DNA of 64,000 nucleotides from Thermus scotoductus DSM 8553 (GCF_000381045.1 NZ_KB905731.1:58969-122968), one strand, 5' to 3'; shown: positions 52,711-61,532, counted from the stretch's first letter. Numbers and translations are program-made. Notes: generated by a model not told the origin, from the letters alone.

Positions 52711-53571
52711 TTATGGGCATAGGGCTTTGAGGTTGTGGTCCAAAAGGGCCAGGTAGCTGGGCACCCTTCGGTCCAGGGTGTCGGTATAGAGGACGACGAT
52801 GCGGGCTCCCAGGGCCTCAGCCAGGGCCTTGAGGGCGGTTCCCTGGAACTGGGGTTCGGCCAGGACCAGCTTTACCCCCTCCCGGCGCGCTCGCTCCAGG
52901 AGCGTGAGGAAGGTCCGGGTTCCCGCCTCCTGCACCCCCGAGGCGGTGAGGCTACCCACCACCCGCAGGCCGTACCGGCGGGCAAAATAGGCGAAGGCAT
53001 CGTGCTGGGTGACCACCTTGAGGCCCTTTAGGTTGCAGGCTTGGAAGGCCTTATCGCGCCTTTCCACCTCCGCCTTAAAGCGCTTTAGGTTGGCCTGGTA
53101 GATGGCCTTTCCTTTGGGGTCCAGCTGGGAGAGTTCCTGGGCGATGTGCTCGGCATAACGCAGGGCGTAGGTGGGGTCCAGCCACAGGTGGGGGTTGCAG
53201 GGGCCGTGGGCGTGCTCTCGTTCTTCCGGGTTTTCCTCTTGGTGCTCCTCCTGGCAGATGAGGCCGGGTTGCCCTTCCGCCAGCTTCACCACCCGGGCGC
53301 CTTGGGGGAGGAGGCGTTGCAGCTTGGGCAAGAAGGGCTCGAAGCCCAGGCCATTGGCGAAGAGAAGGCGGCTTCGGGCCAGGTTTTTGGCGGTGCTGGG
53401 GGTGGGTTCAAAGGTGTGTGGGTCGGCCCCTGGGGGGACCACGCTTTCTACCTTGACCCGGTTCCCCCCCACCTGGGACACCAGGTCGGCCAGGAGGGGG
53501 GTGGTGGCCGCCACCTGCACCTGGGCCCAGGCTTGGGAAAGGAGGAGGAGCAACAGGGCTAGCCGTGGCAT
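52711..53571 (-). CDS. metal ABC transporter substrate-binding protein (ZnuA/TroA family)
   Basis: The 286-residue cluster A-I receptor starts MPRLALLLLLLSQAWAQ, a signal peptide. It has the first metal His in PPGADPHTFEPTP, a Glu/His-rich loop (HQEENPEEREHAHG, residues ~125-140) usual for zinc binders, PHLWLDP (second His), TQHDAFAYFARRYG (third His) and the final Asp in LYTDTLD. TATCAT lies six bases before the ATG, inside a GATAA-ACCA-TTATC inverted repeat that could be a metal-repressor site. The permease and ATPase genes are not nearby. Confidence 0.88.
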   Translation of the reverse strand: MPRLALLLLLLSQAWAQVQVAATTPLLADLVSQVGGNRVKVESVVPPGADPHTFEPTPSTAKNLARSRLLFANGLGFEPFLPKLQRLLPQGARVVKLAEGQPGLICQEEHQEENPEEREHAHGPCNPHLWLDPTYALRYAEHIAQELSQLDPKGKAIYQANLKRFKAEVERRDKAFQACNLKGLKVVTQHDAFAYFARRYGLRVVGSLTASGVQEAGTRTFLTLLERARREGVKLVLAEPQFQGTALKALAEALGARIVVLYTDTLDRRVPSYLALLDHNLKALCP

Positions 53572-53577
53572 GAGGTA

Positions 53578-53592
53578 ATGATAAACCATTAT
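53578..53592 (-). promoter_or_regulatory. -10 box and small inverted repeat at the metal-receptor gene
   Basis: On the minus strand TATCAT (53583-53578) sits six bases from the ATG. On the plus strand GATAA and TTATC flank ACCA at about 53580-53593. The spacing is right for a repressor covering the promoter; the regulator is unknown. Confidence 0.45.
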
Positions 53593-53660
53593 CGGTATAG
53601 CCGCAAGCCTCCCTGGGCCGCCCACGGGCTTATGAAGGGGCACGGTATACTCAGGGGGAA

Positions 53661-54986
53661 ATGAGCCTAAAAGCCCTCCACAAGAAGCACGTCCTAACCC
53701 CCTGGGTGGCCCAGGCTCCCCTTAACCCCCCCTTGGTGGTGCGGGGTGAGGGGGTCTGGCTGTACGACGAGGAGGGGCGGCACTACCTGGACCTTTCCAG
53801 CGGCCTGGTGGCCTTGAACCTGGGCCATGGCCACCCTAGGCTGGTGCGGGCCATTGCCGAGCAGGCGGCCATCTTGGCCTATGCAGCCCCTAGCCTTTTC
53901 CACGATAAGCGGGCCCTTCTCGCCAAGGCCTTGTCTGACCTCTCCCCCTGGCCCGAAGGAGCCAGGGTCTTTTTCACCCCCTCGGGAACCGAGGCCAACG
54001 AGGACGCCCTGAAGTTCGTGCGCCACCTCACCGGCCGCTTCAAGGTCCTTGCCGCCTACCGGTCCTTCCACGGGGCCACCCACGCCTCCGCCAGCCTTAC
54101 GGGGGAAAACCGCCGCTGGCCCTCCGAGCCGGGCAATGCCCCCGGGGTGGTCCACTTCTTCGCCCCCTATCCCTACCGGAGCCCCTTTTACACGGAAGAC
54201 CCCAAGGAGGAAACCGCCCGGGCTCTGGACCACCTGGAGAGGGTTCTCCTCCACGAGGATCCCAAGCGGGTGGCGGCCATCTTCTTAGAGCCTGTGGTGG
54301 GCTCCAATGGCGTCATCGTCTACCCGGAAGGGTACCTCGAGGGGGTACGGGCTCTTTGCGACCGGCATGGCATCCTTCTGGTCTTTGACGAGGTGATGAC
54401 CGGCTTCGGGCGCCTGGGGGCAGCCTTTGCCGCCCTGCGGTTTGGCGTGGTCCCGGACCTCATCACCTTCGCCAAGGGGGTCACCTCCGCCTACGTGCCC
54501 TTAGGAGGGGTGCTCGTGCGGGAGACCCTGGCCCGCTACTTTGACGAGAACCCCTTGCCCACAGGTCACACCTACGCCGGGCATCCCTTGGCGGTGGCGG
54601 CGGGGCTGGCCTCCCTTGAAGCCTACCGGGAGGAAGGCCTCTTCGAGCGGGTTTTGGCCATGGAGGGTTTCTTCCAGGAAAGCCTGAAGGCCCTAAAGGA
54701 CCGGCATCCCGTGGTGGGGGATGTCCGGGGGCTTGGGGCCTTTTACGCCTTGGAGCTGGTTCGGGACCGGGGCACCAAGGAACCCCTTTCCCCCTGGCAC
54801 GCTCCCTTTAGCCCTGCCATGCAGGCCCTGCAAAAGGCCTTGTGGCAGGAGGGGGTTTACCTCCTGGCCAAGCACAACATCCTGGTGGTGGCTCCACCCC
54901 TCACCATAAAGGAGGAGGAGTTCTTGGAAGGTGTGGAACGCCTTTCCCGCGCCCTCAGGCAGGTGGAGGTGGAGGCTTTGGGCTAA
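53661..54986 (+). CDS. class III aminotransferase
   Basis: The 441-residue PLP enzyme has YLDLSSGLVALNLGHGHPRLV, FFTPSGTEANEDALKFVRHL (phosphate site), YRSFHGATHASASLTG, LVFDEVMTGFGRLG (PLP Asp) and the PLP Lys in FAKGVTSAYVPLGG. It belongs to the aspartate-aminotransferase-like class III group that includes taurine- and omega-amino acid:pyruvate transaminases. The substrate is not readable. TATACT at 53646-53651 lies nine bases before the ATG. The ABC-class ATPase follows nine bases after the stop. Confidence 0.9.
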   Translation: MSLKALHKKHVLTPWVAQAPLNPPLVVRGEGVWLYDEEGRHYLDLSSGLVALNLGHGHPRLVRAIAEQAAILAYAAPSLFHDKRALLAKALSDLSPWPEGARVFFTPSGTEANEDALKFVRHLTGRFKVLAAYRSFHGATHASASLTGENRRWPSEPGNAPGVVHFFAPYPYRSPFYTEDPKEETARALDHLERVLLHEDPKRVAAIFLEPVVGSNGVIVYPEGYLEGVRALCDRHGILLVFDEVMTGFGRLGAAFAALRFGVVPDLITFAKGVTSAYVPLGGVLVRETLARYFDENPLPTGHTYAGHPLAVAAGLASLEAYREEGLFERVLAMEGFFQESLKALKDRHPVVGDVRGLGAFYALELVRDRGTKEPLSPWHAPFSPAMQALQKALWQEGVYLLAKHNILVVAPPLTIKEEEFLEGVERLSRALRQVEVEALG

Positions 54987-54995
54987 CCTGGAAGG

Positions 54996-56666
54996 GTGCG
55001 GCGGCTGGAGGAGCTTTTTACTTTCCTGGCCTCCCTCGAGGGGAGGCCTTACCCTTTTTACAAGGATCTAAAGGGAACCTGGAGGGGTGAGGGGTTTGAC
55101 CTGCGCTTTGTCCACGTGCAGGGGGATCCCTTCGCCACCCCAAGCGTTGTGGAGGTGCGCTATCCGGCTAGGGCCCTGGAGAAACTTCGGGTCTACCGCC
55201 ACCCTACGGGTAAGGTGGCGGTAGAGGACTTCCTCCTCAGGGCCCTCAAGGCCCGGTTCCGCCACCTGCCCTTTTACGGAGGGAGCGGGCACTCGGGGAG
55301 GGTCTTTGTGGAGGTGGAAAGCCCCAAGGTGTTGCGGCGGGCTGGGGCCCATCTTGGCCAGGAGGCGCTTTACCTGCGCTTCCGGGTGGGGCTTCCTGCC
55401 TCGGGCCGAAGGATTTTGGGTAAGGAGGCGGAGAGGCTTTTCCGGGCCCTGGGGGAGCACCTTCGGGGATTTCTGTGGGAACTGGATGGGAGGGCCCTGG
55501 TGTCCCAGGTCCAGCAGGTGGAGGACTTCGCCTACATTCAGGAGAGCCTTCCCCAAAGGGGCCTGGTGGCCTTCGTCGGGGATGGGGCCATCCTTCCCCG
55601 GGAAAGCGGGGTAAGCCAGAAGCCCTTAAGGGGGGCGGTTCCCTTCCAAAGCCCCCCTTCCTTGCGGGTTTCCTTTCGCGTACCCCACAAGGGCGAGGTC
55701 GTTGGGATGGGTCTTCCTCAGGGCGTCACCCTCATCACCGGCGGAGGCTTCCATGGGAAAACCACCCTCCTCGAGGCCTTGATTCACGGGGTCTATCCCC
55801 ATATTCCCGGGGATGGGCGAGAGTGGGTGGTGGCCCATGCCCTGGCCCAGAGGGTCCAGTCCGAGGATGGCCGAAGCGTGAAGGGCGTGGACCTAAGGCC
55901 CTTCGTGCACGACCTTCCCCTGGGCCAGGACACCTCTTTCTTCTCCACGGAGGATGCCTCGGGGTCCACCAGCCTGGCGGCCGCCATCCTGGAGGCCCTG
56001 GAGCTGGGTGCCCGGGTGCTTCTCCTGGACGAGGATACCTCCGCCACCAACCTCCTGGTGCGGGATGCCCGCATGCAGGCCCTGGTGCAGCGGGAAACCC
56101 TCACCCCTCTTCTGGACCGGGTTCAGGACTTTAAGGCCAGGGGGATCAGCCTGATCCTGGTGGTGGGCGGGGTGGGGGACTACCTGGACCTGGCGGACAC
56201 GGTCTTGCTACTGGAGGAGTACCGGCCGAGGGAGGCCACCCTGGAGGCCAAGGCCATCGCCCAAGCCCACCCCACGGGGCGGGCTTTTGGCGAGTCCCGG
56301 TATCCCCTTGCCGTGGCTTCCCGGGCTCCCTTGCCCGAAAGCTTTGATCCCAGGCGGGGCAGGAAGGCCCGGGTAAAGGGTCGGGGCCTCAGGGAGCTGG
56401 TCTACGGGGAGGAGGTGGTGGACCTATCCGCCCTGGACCTCTTTGAAAACGCCCAGGTGCGGGCTTTGGGGGCATGGTTCCAGCGGCTTTGGCGGCAGGC
56501 GGACGGCAAGACACCCTTGCGGAAGCTGGTGGAGGCGGTGCCGGGAGGGATAGAGGATCTTTTTTCCCTGGAAGAGGCCCCTGAGGTGGCGGAGGTGCGT
56601 CCTCTGGAGCTGGGAGCGGCGGTGAACCGGCTCCGGAGCCTGGAGGTGCGGCGGGGGGAGGGGTAG
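54996..56666 (+). CDS. ABC-class ATPase of the COG3044/MRB1590 type
   Basis: The 556-residue soluble ATPase has one ABC nucleotide-binding domain around residues 240-400. It has the P-loop variant LITGGGFHGKTTLLEAL, a signature-like SGSTSLAAAILEALELGA and Walker B LLLDEDTSATNLL. Flanking N- and C-terminal domains are specific to this family. No membrane segment is present, so it is not a transporter. The family's function is poorly known; a trypanosomal relative acts in RNA editing. GTG 54996 lies nine bases after the aminotransferase stop. Confidence 0.8.
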   Translation: MRRLEELFTFLASLEGRPYPFYKDLKGTWRGEGFDLRFVHVQGDPFATPSVVEVRYPARALEKLRVYRHPTGKVAVEDFLLRALKARFRHLPFYGGSGHSGRVFVEVESPKVLRRAGAHLGQEALYLRFRVGLPASGRRILGKEAERLFRALGEHLRGFLWELDGRALVSQVQQVEDFAYIQESLPQRGLVAFVGDGAILPRESGVSQKPLRGAVPFQSPPSLRVSFRVPHKGEVVGMGLPQGVTLITGGGFHGKTTLLEALIHGVYPHIPGDGREWVVAHALAQRVQSEDGRSVKGVDLRPFVHDLPLGQDTSFFSTEDASGSTSLAAAILEALELGARVLLLDEDTSATNLLVRDARMQALVQRETLTPLLDRVQDFKARGISLILVVGGVGDYLDLADTVLLLEEYRPREATLEAKAIAQAHPTGRAFGESRYPLAVASRAPLPESFDPRRGRKARVKGRGLRELVYGEEVVDLSALDLFENAQVRALGAWFQRLWRQADGKTPLRKLVEAVPGGIEDLFSLEEAPEVAEVRPLELGAAVNRLRSLEVRRGEG

Positions 56667-56669
56667 AAT
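56664..56669 (+). promoter_or_regulatory. -10 box of the aldehyde oxidoreductase gene (leaderless)
   Basis: TAGAAT, whose first three bases are the stop codon of the preceding gene, lies seven bases before ATG 56677. This gives the gene its own leaderless promoter inside an apparent operon. Confidence 0.6.
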
Positions 56670-56676
56670 CAGAACC

Positions 56677-58389
56677 ATGTGGCGGTCCTTGGGGGTTGAT
56701 CTGGGGAGGAAGCAGGTTCGGTGGGAAGGGGTTTCCCCCGAGGAGGTGGCCTATGGCGGCCGCTACCGCACGGGGCGGCTTCTTCTGGAGCGGGAAGCCT
56801 ACCGCATGGATCCCCTTTCCCCGGAGAACCCCCTGGTGTTCGCCGTGGGTGCCCTGGCGGGCACGGGGTTTTCCAACGCCAACCGCACCAGCGTGGGCAC
56901 GCGAAGCCCCCTCACTCTGGGGATCAAGGAGGCCAACGGGGGCGGCACCTTCGGTTACGCCCTGGGCCAGATGAAGCTTTCCCACCTGGTCCTCGAGGGG
57001 GCAAGCTCCGACTGGGTGGTCCTCCGCATCACCCGGGAGGGCCAGGTCTTCTTTGACCCGGCTAAGGACCTTCTCGGCCTCGGGAACTTTGAGGCGGCGG
57101 CCAAGCTCTTTGCCGCCTACGGCAGGAAGATCGCCTTCGCCCTTCTGGGGCCGGTGGGGGAGTATCTGGGCCTTCTTTCCGGCATCGCCTTTTCGGACAT
57201 CGACGGCAGGCCTTCCCGCCTGGCGGCCCGGGGGGGCGTGGGGGCGGTGATGGGCAGCAAGCGGGTCAAGGCCATCGTGGTGGAGGTGCCGGGGAAGGCG
57301 GAGGTCTGGGATAAGCCCAAGGTCACCGAATTCATCCGCCGGTACGCGGAGCTTCTTCGCCAGGACCCCTTGGTCATGAAGTTCTATAACGCCATCGGCA
57401 CCATGGGAATGGCGGACTTCCAGAATGCCTTCGGGGGGCTTCCCGTGAGGAACTTTCGCCAGGGCCAGCTGGCCTCCCCGGAGGAGTTCCGCATGGGCGG
57501 CCAGTACATTGCTCCCCTTAACAAGGCCCGGGGAGGGAAACACACCCACGCCTGCATGCCTGGATGCGTGATCCAGTGCTCCAACGTCATCGTGGACGAA
57601 AAGGGAGAGGAGGTGGTCTCCCCCCTGGAGTACGAGACCATCGGCCTTATGGGCACCAACTGTGGCCTCACCGATCCGGACCAGCTCGCCCGCCTCAATC
57701 GCCTGGCCAACGACCTGGGGGTGGACACCATAGAAACCGGGGCCACCTTGGCCCTTTTCATGGAAAAGGGAGAGGCGGACTTCGGGGACTATGCCTTCAT
57801 GGAGGCCAGGCTCAAGGCCCTCTACACCCCAAGTGAGGAGGCCCGCTTCCTGGCCCAAGGCACGGCCCGGGTGGGGGAGGCGCTTGGGCTTAAGCGGGTT
57901 CCCGTCATCAAGCGCCAGGCCATCAGCGCCTACGATCCCAGGGTGGTGGAGGCCACGGGGATCACCATGATGATCACCGCCCAGGGAGCGGACCACACCG
58001 CGGGGAACGCCCCCCGGCTGGAAACCCGGGCCATGCCCGTGGAGGAGATCCTCGAGGCCAGTTACCAGGCCCAGGTAAACGCCGCCGCCAACGACGCCCT
58101 GGGCCTTTGCGTCTTCGGGGGAAGCGTGACCAACAAGCAGGTGGAGTTCATTGTGGAAAGCGTAAACGCTGCCTTGGGCACCCACCTCACCCCTCCTTTT
58201 TGGAAGGAGCTTGGAGAAAGGGTTTTGCACCTGGAGCACCGCTTCAACCACCTGGCGGGCTTCACCCACGAGGAGGACCGCCTTCCGGCTTTCTTTTACG
58301 AGGAGCCCCTGCCTCCCAAGGGCTACACCGCCCGCTTCCGCCCCGAGGACCTTGCTTCCCTTTACGAGAGGCTCCACCAAGGGTCGTAA
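56677..58389 (+). CDS. tungsten-dependent aldehyde ferredoxin oxidoreductase (AOR family)
   Basis: The 570-residue protein has the pterin-binding TGFSNANRTSVGTRSPLT (residues 64-80), ARGGVGAVMGSKRVKAI, the iron-sulfur CMPGCVIQC cysteines (293, 297, 301) with a fourth Cys near residue 485, and LEYETIGLMGTNCGL. The family oxidises aldehydes to acids with a tungsten-bis-pterin cofactor and is typical of anaerobes. Here it is intact while two other low-potential redox systems nearby are broken. The electron acceptor is unknown. Its end overlaps the acyl-CoA dehydrogenase fragment. Confidence 0.92.
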   Translation: MWRSLGVDLGRKQVRWEGVSPEEVAYGGRYRTGRLLLEREAYRMDPLSPENPLVFAVGALAGTGFSNANRTSVGTRSPLTLGIKEANGGGTFGYALGQMKLSHLVLEGASSDWVVLRITREGQVFFDPAKDLLGLGNFEAAAKLFAAYGRKIAFALLGPVGEYLGLLSGIAFSDIDGRPSRLAARGGVGAVMGSKRVKAIVVEVPGKAEVWDKPKVTEFIRRYAELLRQDPLVMKFYNAIGTMGMADFQNAFGGLPVRNFRQGQLASPEEFRMGGQYIAPLNKARGGKHTHACMPGCVIQCSNVIVDEKGEEVVSPLEYETIGLMGTNCGLTDPDQLARLNRLANDLGVDTIETGATLALFMEKGEADFGDYAFMEARLKALYTPSEEARFLAQGTARVGEALGLKRVPVIKRQAISAYDPRVVEATGITMMITAQGADHTAGNAPRLETRAMPVEEILEASYQAQVNAAANDALGLCVFGGSVTNKQVEFIVESVNAALGTHLTPPFWKELGERVLHLEHRFNHLAGFTHEEDRLPAFFYEEPLPPKGYTARFRPEDLASLYERLHQGS

Positions 58390-58745
58390 AGCCCAGGTGC
58401 TTGGGCGCTAAGGGGAAGGGCCTCTCCCTCCAGGAAGCGCCGAGCGTAAAGGTGGGAAAGCTCGGGGAAGGGATCCTGGGCCACCTTCTCCAGCGCATAG
58501 ACCGCCACGGCATCCGCCAGGACCCGCAACGCTTCCTTGGCATACCAGGTACCTTCTTCTGTAAGCCTGGCCAACGCCTTTTCCGCATACTTCAGGGCCT
58601 CGGGATGTTGGCGGAGCATGTCCAAAAGGGGCTCGTGGGCCTGCTTCTTGGCCATGGCTTCCAGCATGTCCAGGGCCTGGATGTTGGCGGGGCCCTCCCA
58701 GATAGGGGTGATGAGGGCCTCGCTAAACCTGGAGGCTAGGGAGCG
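58362..58745 (-). pseudogene. C-terminal fragment of an AidB/isovaleryl-type acyl-CoA dehydrogenase
   Basis: The frame open from 58745 encodes LASRFSEALITPIWEGPANIQALDML, readable as ITPIWEGPANIQALDM. This is the region around the catalytic-fold C-terminus of long acyl-CoA dehydrogenases, followed by ~95 helical residues to a normal stop. An in-frame TGA lies directly upstream and no N-terminal two thirds exist. The first ATG inside gives only 101 residues. The 28-bp overlap with the oxidoreductase gene is at the natural 3' end, so the break is on the right, where the next gene's promoter begins. Confidence 0.75.
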
Positions 58746-58751
58746 TCAAGG

Positions 58752-58757
58752 TAGAGT
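58752..58757 (+). promoter_or_regulatory. -10 box of the 5-oxoprolinase BC gene (leaderless)
   Basis: TAGAGT six bases before GTG 58764 (spacer GGAGGG, which could also serve as a ribosome site). Confidence 0.5.
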
Positions 58758-58763
58758 GGAGGG

Positions 58764-60305
58764 GTGGAGGGCTTTTACCTGGTTCTTGGGGAAGGGCTTT
58801 CCGAGGAGGCCAACCGCCGGGCCCAGGCCTTGGCTAGGGCTCTCCTTAAGGCTCCCCCGGAAGGGCTTTGGGACGCCATTCCTGCTTACGGCACCCTCTA
58901 CCTGGAGTACGACTCCAGGAGGCTTTCCAGAGCCCGGCTCCTAAGGTTTCTCCGCCGCCTAGCCTCTTTTTCGCCGGAAGAAGAGGGGAAGTATGTGGAG
59001 ATCCCCGTGCGCTACGACGGAGAGGATCTGCCGGAGGTGGCCCACCGCACCGGGCTTTCTTTGGAGGCCGTCAGGCGCCTACACCAGGCCCCCCTGTACC
59101 GGGTCTATGCCCTGGGCTTCACTCCCGGCTTTCCCTTCCTGGCTCCTGTGGCGGAGGCCTTGCGCCTCCCAAGGCGGCCCCATCCAAGGCCTCGAGTCCC
59201 TGCCCATAGCCTGGCCATGGCCGGGCCGCAAACGGGCATCTACCCCCTGCCTTCCCCCGGGGGCTGGCACCTGCTGGGTACTGCCTTGGTGGCCGTTTAC
59301 GATCCCCATCGGGAGGAACCCTTTCTCCTCAGGCCTGGGGACCGGGTGCGCTTCCGGGAAGCCGAGGGTTCCACTCCCCCGGAGCCCAGCCCCTTGGCCC
59401 TACTTCCCGAGGAGCCCCGGATTCCCGCCCTGCGGGTGGAGGAGCCGGGGCTTATGGATCTGGTGGTGGATGGGGGACGGTTCCTGGCGGGCCACCTGGG
59501 CTTGGCCCGTTCCGGGCCCTTGGATCCCTACTCCGCCTCCCTGGCCAACCGCCTGGTGGGGAATCCCCCGGGCGCACCCCTTTTGGAGGTGGCCTACCGG
59601 GGCCCGGTCCTCACCGCTCTTAGGGATCTGGTGGCGGCGGTGGCGGGGTATGGGCTTACCGCCCTCCTGGAGGTGGAAGAGATCCCGCCGGGCCAGAGCT
59701 TTTTCTGGCCCAGGGGTAAAACCCTCTCCTTCCGGCCCCGGGGCCGGGGGGTGAGGATCTACCTGGCGGTGGCCGGGGGCCTCGAGGCCCGATCCTTCCT
59801 GGGGTCCGTTTCCCCGGACCTAAGGGGGAGGATCGGCCGTCCCTTGCGGGCAGGGGATGTACTGGGGCTTAAGGAGGAAAGGGCAGTGCGGCCAGGCCTC
59901 GCCTTCCGCCAGAGGCCCTTGCCGGAATCTTTCCGCATTCGCCTGCTTCCTGGATCCCAGTTTACGGAGGAGGCCTTCCGCACTCTCTTGTCTGCGCCGT
60001 TTCGCGTGGTGCGGGCTGACCGGATGGGCTTGGAGCTTTCGGGCCCGGAGGTTCCCGGAGGGGAGGGGCTTTCCGAGGCCACGCCCCTCGGGGGCATCCA
60101 GGTTCCTCCCTCAGGCCGGCCTTTGGTCCTCTTGGCGGATAAGGGGAGCCTGGGTGGTTATGCCAAGCCCGCTCGGGTGGCGCCGGAGGATTTGTGGTTG
60201 CTGGGGCAGGTGTGGCCGGGGGTGGAGCTATCCTTCACAAGCGGATTACATCGTGACAATAGGCACATAACACAGAAAGTCCCGTGGGAGGAGGAAATCC
60301 CCTAG
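58764..60305 (+). CDS. 5-oxoprolinase subunits B and C fusion (KipI-KipA, PxpBC)
   Basis: The 513-residue protein joins PxpB/KipI (to about residue 210) and PxpC/KipA. PxpB/KipI shows VEIPVRYDGEDLPEVA, YALGFTPGFPFL and MAGPQTGIYPLPSPGGWHLLG; PxpC/KipA shows LMDLVVDGGRFLAGHLGLARSGPLDP, YLAVAGGLEARSFLGS, LPGSQFTEEAF and ADKGSLGGYAKPARV (motifs quoted in part). With PxpA it hydrolyses 5-oxoproline using ATP; pxpA is not in the window. The last ~20 residues, from about SGLHRDNRH, are encoded by an AT-richer stretch unlike the rest and may be a scar. The stop overlaps the next gene's stop through CTAG. Confidence 0.9.
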   Translation: MEGFYLVLGEGLSEEANRRAQALARALLKAPPEGLWDAIPAYGTLYLEYDSRRLSRARLLRFLRRLASFSPEEEGKYVEIPVRYDGEDLPEVAHRTGLSLEAVRRLHQAPLYRVYALGFTPGFPFLAPVAEALRLPRRPHPRPRVPAHSLAMAGPQTGIYPLPSPGGWHLLGTALVAVYDPHREEPFLLRPGDRVRFREAEGSTPPEPSPLALLPEEPRIPALRVEEPGLMDLVVDGGRFLAGHLGLARSGPLDPYSASLANRLVGNPPGAPLLEVAYRGPVLTALRDLVAAVAGYGLTALLEVEEIPPGQSFFWPRGKTLSFRPRGRGVRIYLAVAGGLEARSFLGSVSPDLRGRIGRPLRAGDVLGLKEERAVRPGLAFRQRPLPESFRIRLLPGSQFTEEAFRTLLSAPFRVVRADRMGLELSGPEVPGGEGLSEATPLGGIQVPPSGRPLVLLADKGSLGGYAKPARVAPEDLWLLGQVWPGVELSFTSGLHRDNRHITQKVPWEEEIP

Positions 60306-61504
60306 ACTGCCTCCACCACCATAGCGATTCCCTGACCCACACCGATGCACATGGTAGCCAGACCGAACTGAACTTTTCTGCGCTGCATTTCGTGGAGCAG
60401 GGTGGCGAGGATGCGGGCTCCGGAGGCTCCCAGGGGGTGGCCGATGGCAATGGCCCCGCCGTTGGGATTCAGACGGGGGTCCTCCATGTCCAGGCCCCAC
60501 TCCCTGAGCACGGCGAGGCTCTGGGCGGCGAAGGCTTCATTGAGTTCAATCAGGCCGATGTCCTTCAGGGTAAGCCCTGCCCGTTCCAAGGCCTTCTTGG
60601 TGGCAGGCACTGGCCCGATGCCCATGATCCTGGGGGGAACCCCGGCCACGGCGATGCTCCGCACCCGGGCCAGGGGGTTGAGGCCGTGGGCCTTGGCGTA
60701 GGCATCGGAGACCAGGAGGACCGCGGCGGCCCCATCGTTCAGGGGGCTGGAGTTTCCTGCGGTCACCGTGCCCCCTTCCCGGAACACGGGCCTGAGCTGG
60801 GCCAGTTTCTCCAGGGAGGTATCCCTCCTTGGCCCCTCATCCACCTCCACCCGGACTTCCTCCTTCCCCCGCTTCACGGGCACGGGGACCACCTCCTTGG
60901 CGAAGCGCCCCTCGTCCCAGGCGCGGATGGCCTTTTGGTGGGAGAGGAGGGCGAAGCGGTCCTGTTCTTCCCGGGGGATCTGGTACATTTCTGCCAGGTT
61001 TTCGGCGGTTTCCCCCATGCTTTCCGTGCCGTAAAGGGCCTGCATTTTGGGGTTAATCAGGCGCCAGCCCAGGGTGGTGTCGTACATCACCTGATTGCCG
61101 GTGGGGAAGGGCCTTTCCGCCTTGGGTACCACAAAGGGAGCCCGGGACATGGACTCCACCCCGCTCCCGATGTAGACCTGGCCTTCCCCTGCCCAGATGG
61201 CCCGCACCGCCTGGGCCACTGCCTCCAGACCAGATCCGCAGAGGCGGTTGACCGTGCACCCCGCCACTTCCACGGGGAAACCCGCCAGGAGGAGGGCCAT
61301 GCGGGCCACGTTGCGGTTGTCTTCTCCGGCTTGGTTGGCGCAGCCGGCGTAGACGTCCTCCACCTCCTCCTTGGGGACCCCGCTTCGTTCCATGAGGGCG
61401 GAGAGGGCGAGGGCCAGGAGATCGTCGGGGCGCACACTGGCCAGGGCTCCCCCGTGCTTGCCGATGGGGGTTCTGAGGGCTTCCACAATCCAGGCTTCGG
61501 GCAT
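60302..61504 (-). CDS. 3-oxoadipyl-CoA/3-oxo-dehydrosuberyl-CoA-type thiolase (PcaF/PaaJ-like)
   Basis: The 400-residue thiolase has the nucleophile Cys89 in TVNRLCGSGLEAV, GHPLGASGAR and MCIGVGQGIA. The segments IVEALRTPIGKHGGALASVRPDDL, GCANQAGEDNRNVARMALLLAGFPV and SMSRAPFVVPKAERPF (motifs quoted in part) follow PcaF/PaaJ thiolases closely, more than the beta-oxidation thiolase at 29.5 kb. It therefore probably ends an aromatic degradation route such as phenylacetate. AAGGAGG precedes ATG 61504. The promoter carries a palindrome matching a TetR-type site. Confidence 0.88.
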   Translation of the reverse strand: MPEAWIVEALRTPIGKHGGALASVRPDDLLALALSALMERSGVPKEEVEDVYAGCANQAGEDNRNVARMALLLAGFPVEVAGCTVNRLCGSGLEAVAQAVRAIWAGEGQVYIGSGVESMSRAPFVVPKAERPFPTGNQVMYDTTLGWRLINPKMQALYGTESMGETAENLAEMYQIPREEQDRFALLSHQKAIRAWDEGRFAKEVVPVPVKRGKEEVRVEVDEGPRRDTSLEKLAQLRPVFREGGTVTAGNSSPLNDGAAAVLLVSDAYAKAHGLNPLARVRSIAVAGVPPRIMGIGPVPATKKALERAGLTLKDIGLIELNEAFAAQSLAVLREWGLDMEDPRLNPNGGAIAIGHPLGASGARILATLLHEMQRRKVQFGLATMCIGVGQGIAMVVEAV

Positions 61505-61513
61505 GGGACCTCC

Positions 61514-61531
61514 TTACCGACCGTTCGGTAA
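61514..61531. promoter_or_regulatory. TetR-type operator (PfmR-like site)
   Basis: Perfect arms TTACCGA and TCGGTAA around CCGT. The core TACCGACCGTTCGGTA agrees with the consensus I recall for the T. thermophilus repressor PfmR of fatty acid and phenylacetate genes. It lies between the -10 box and the ribosome-binding site of the thiolase gene, covering the transcription start. Confidence 0.75.
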
Positions 61532-61532
61532 C

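Noticed and set aside
56389..58380. 663-residue open frame on the minus strand opposite the aldehyde oxidoreductase
   Set aside because: Composition is low-complexity (Gly, His, Pro, Leu), typical of antisense frames in GC-rich genes. The plus-strand frame carries every AOR motif.
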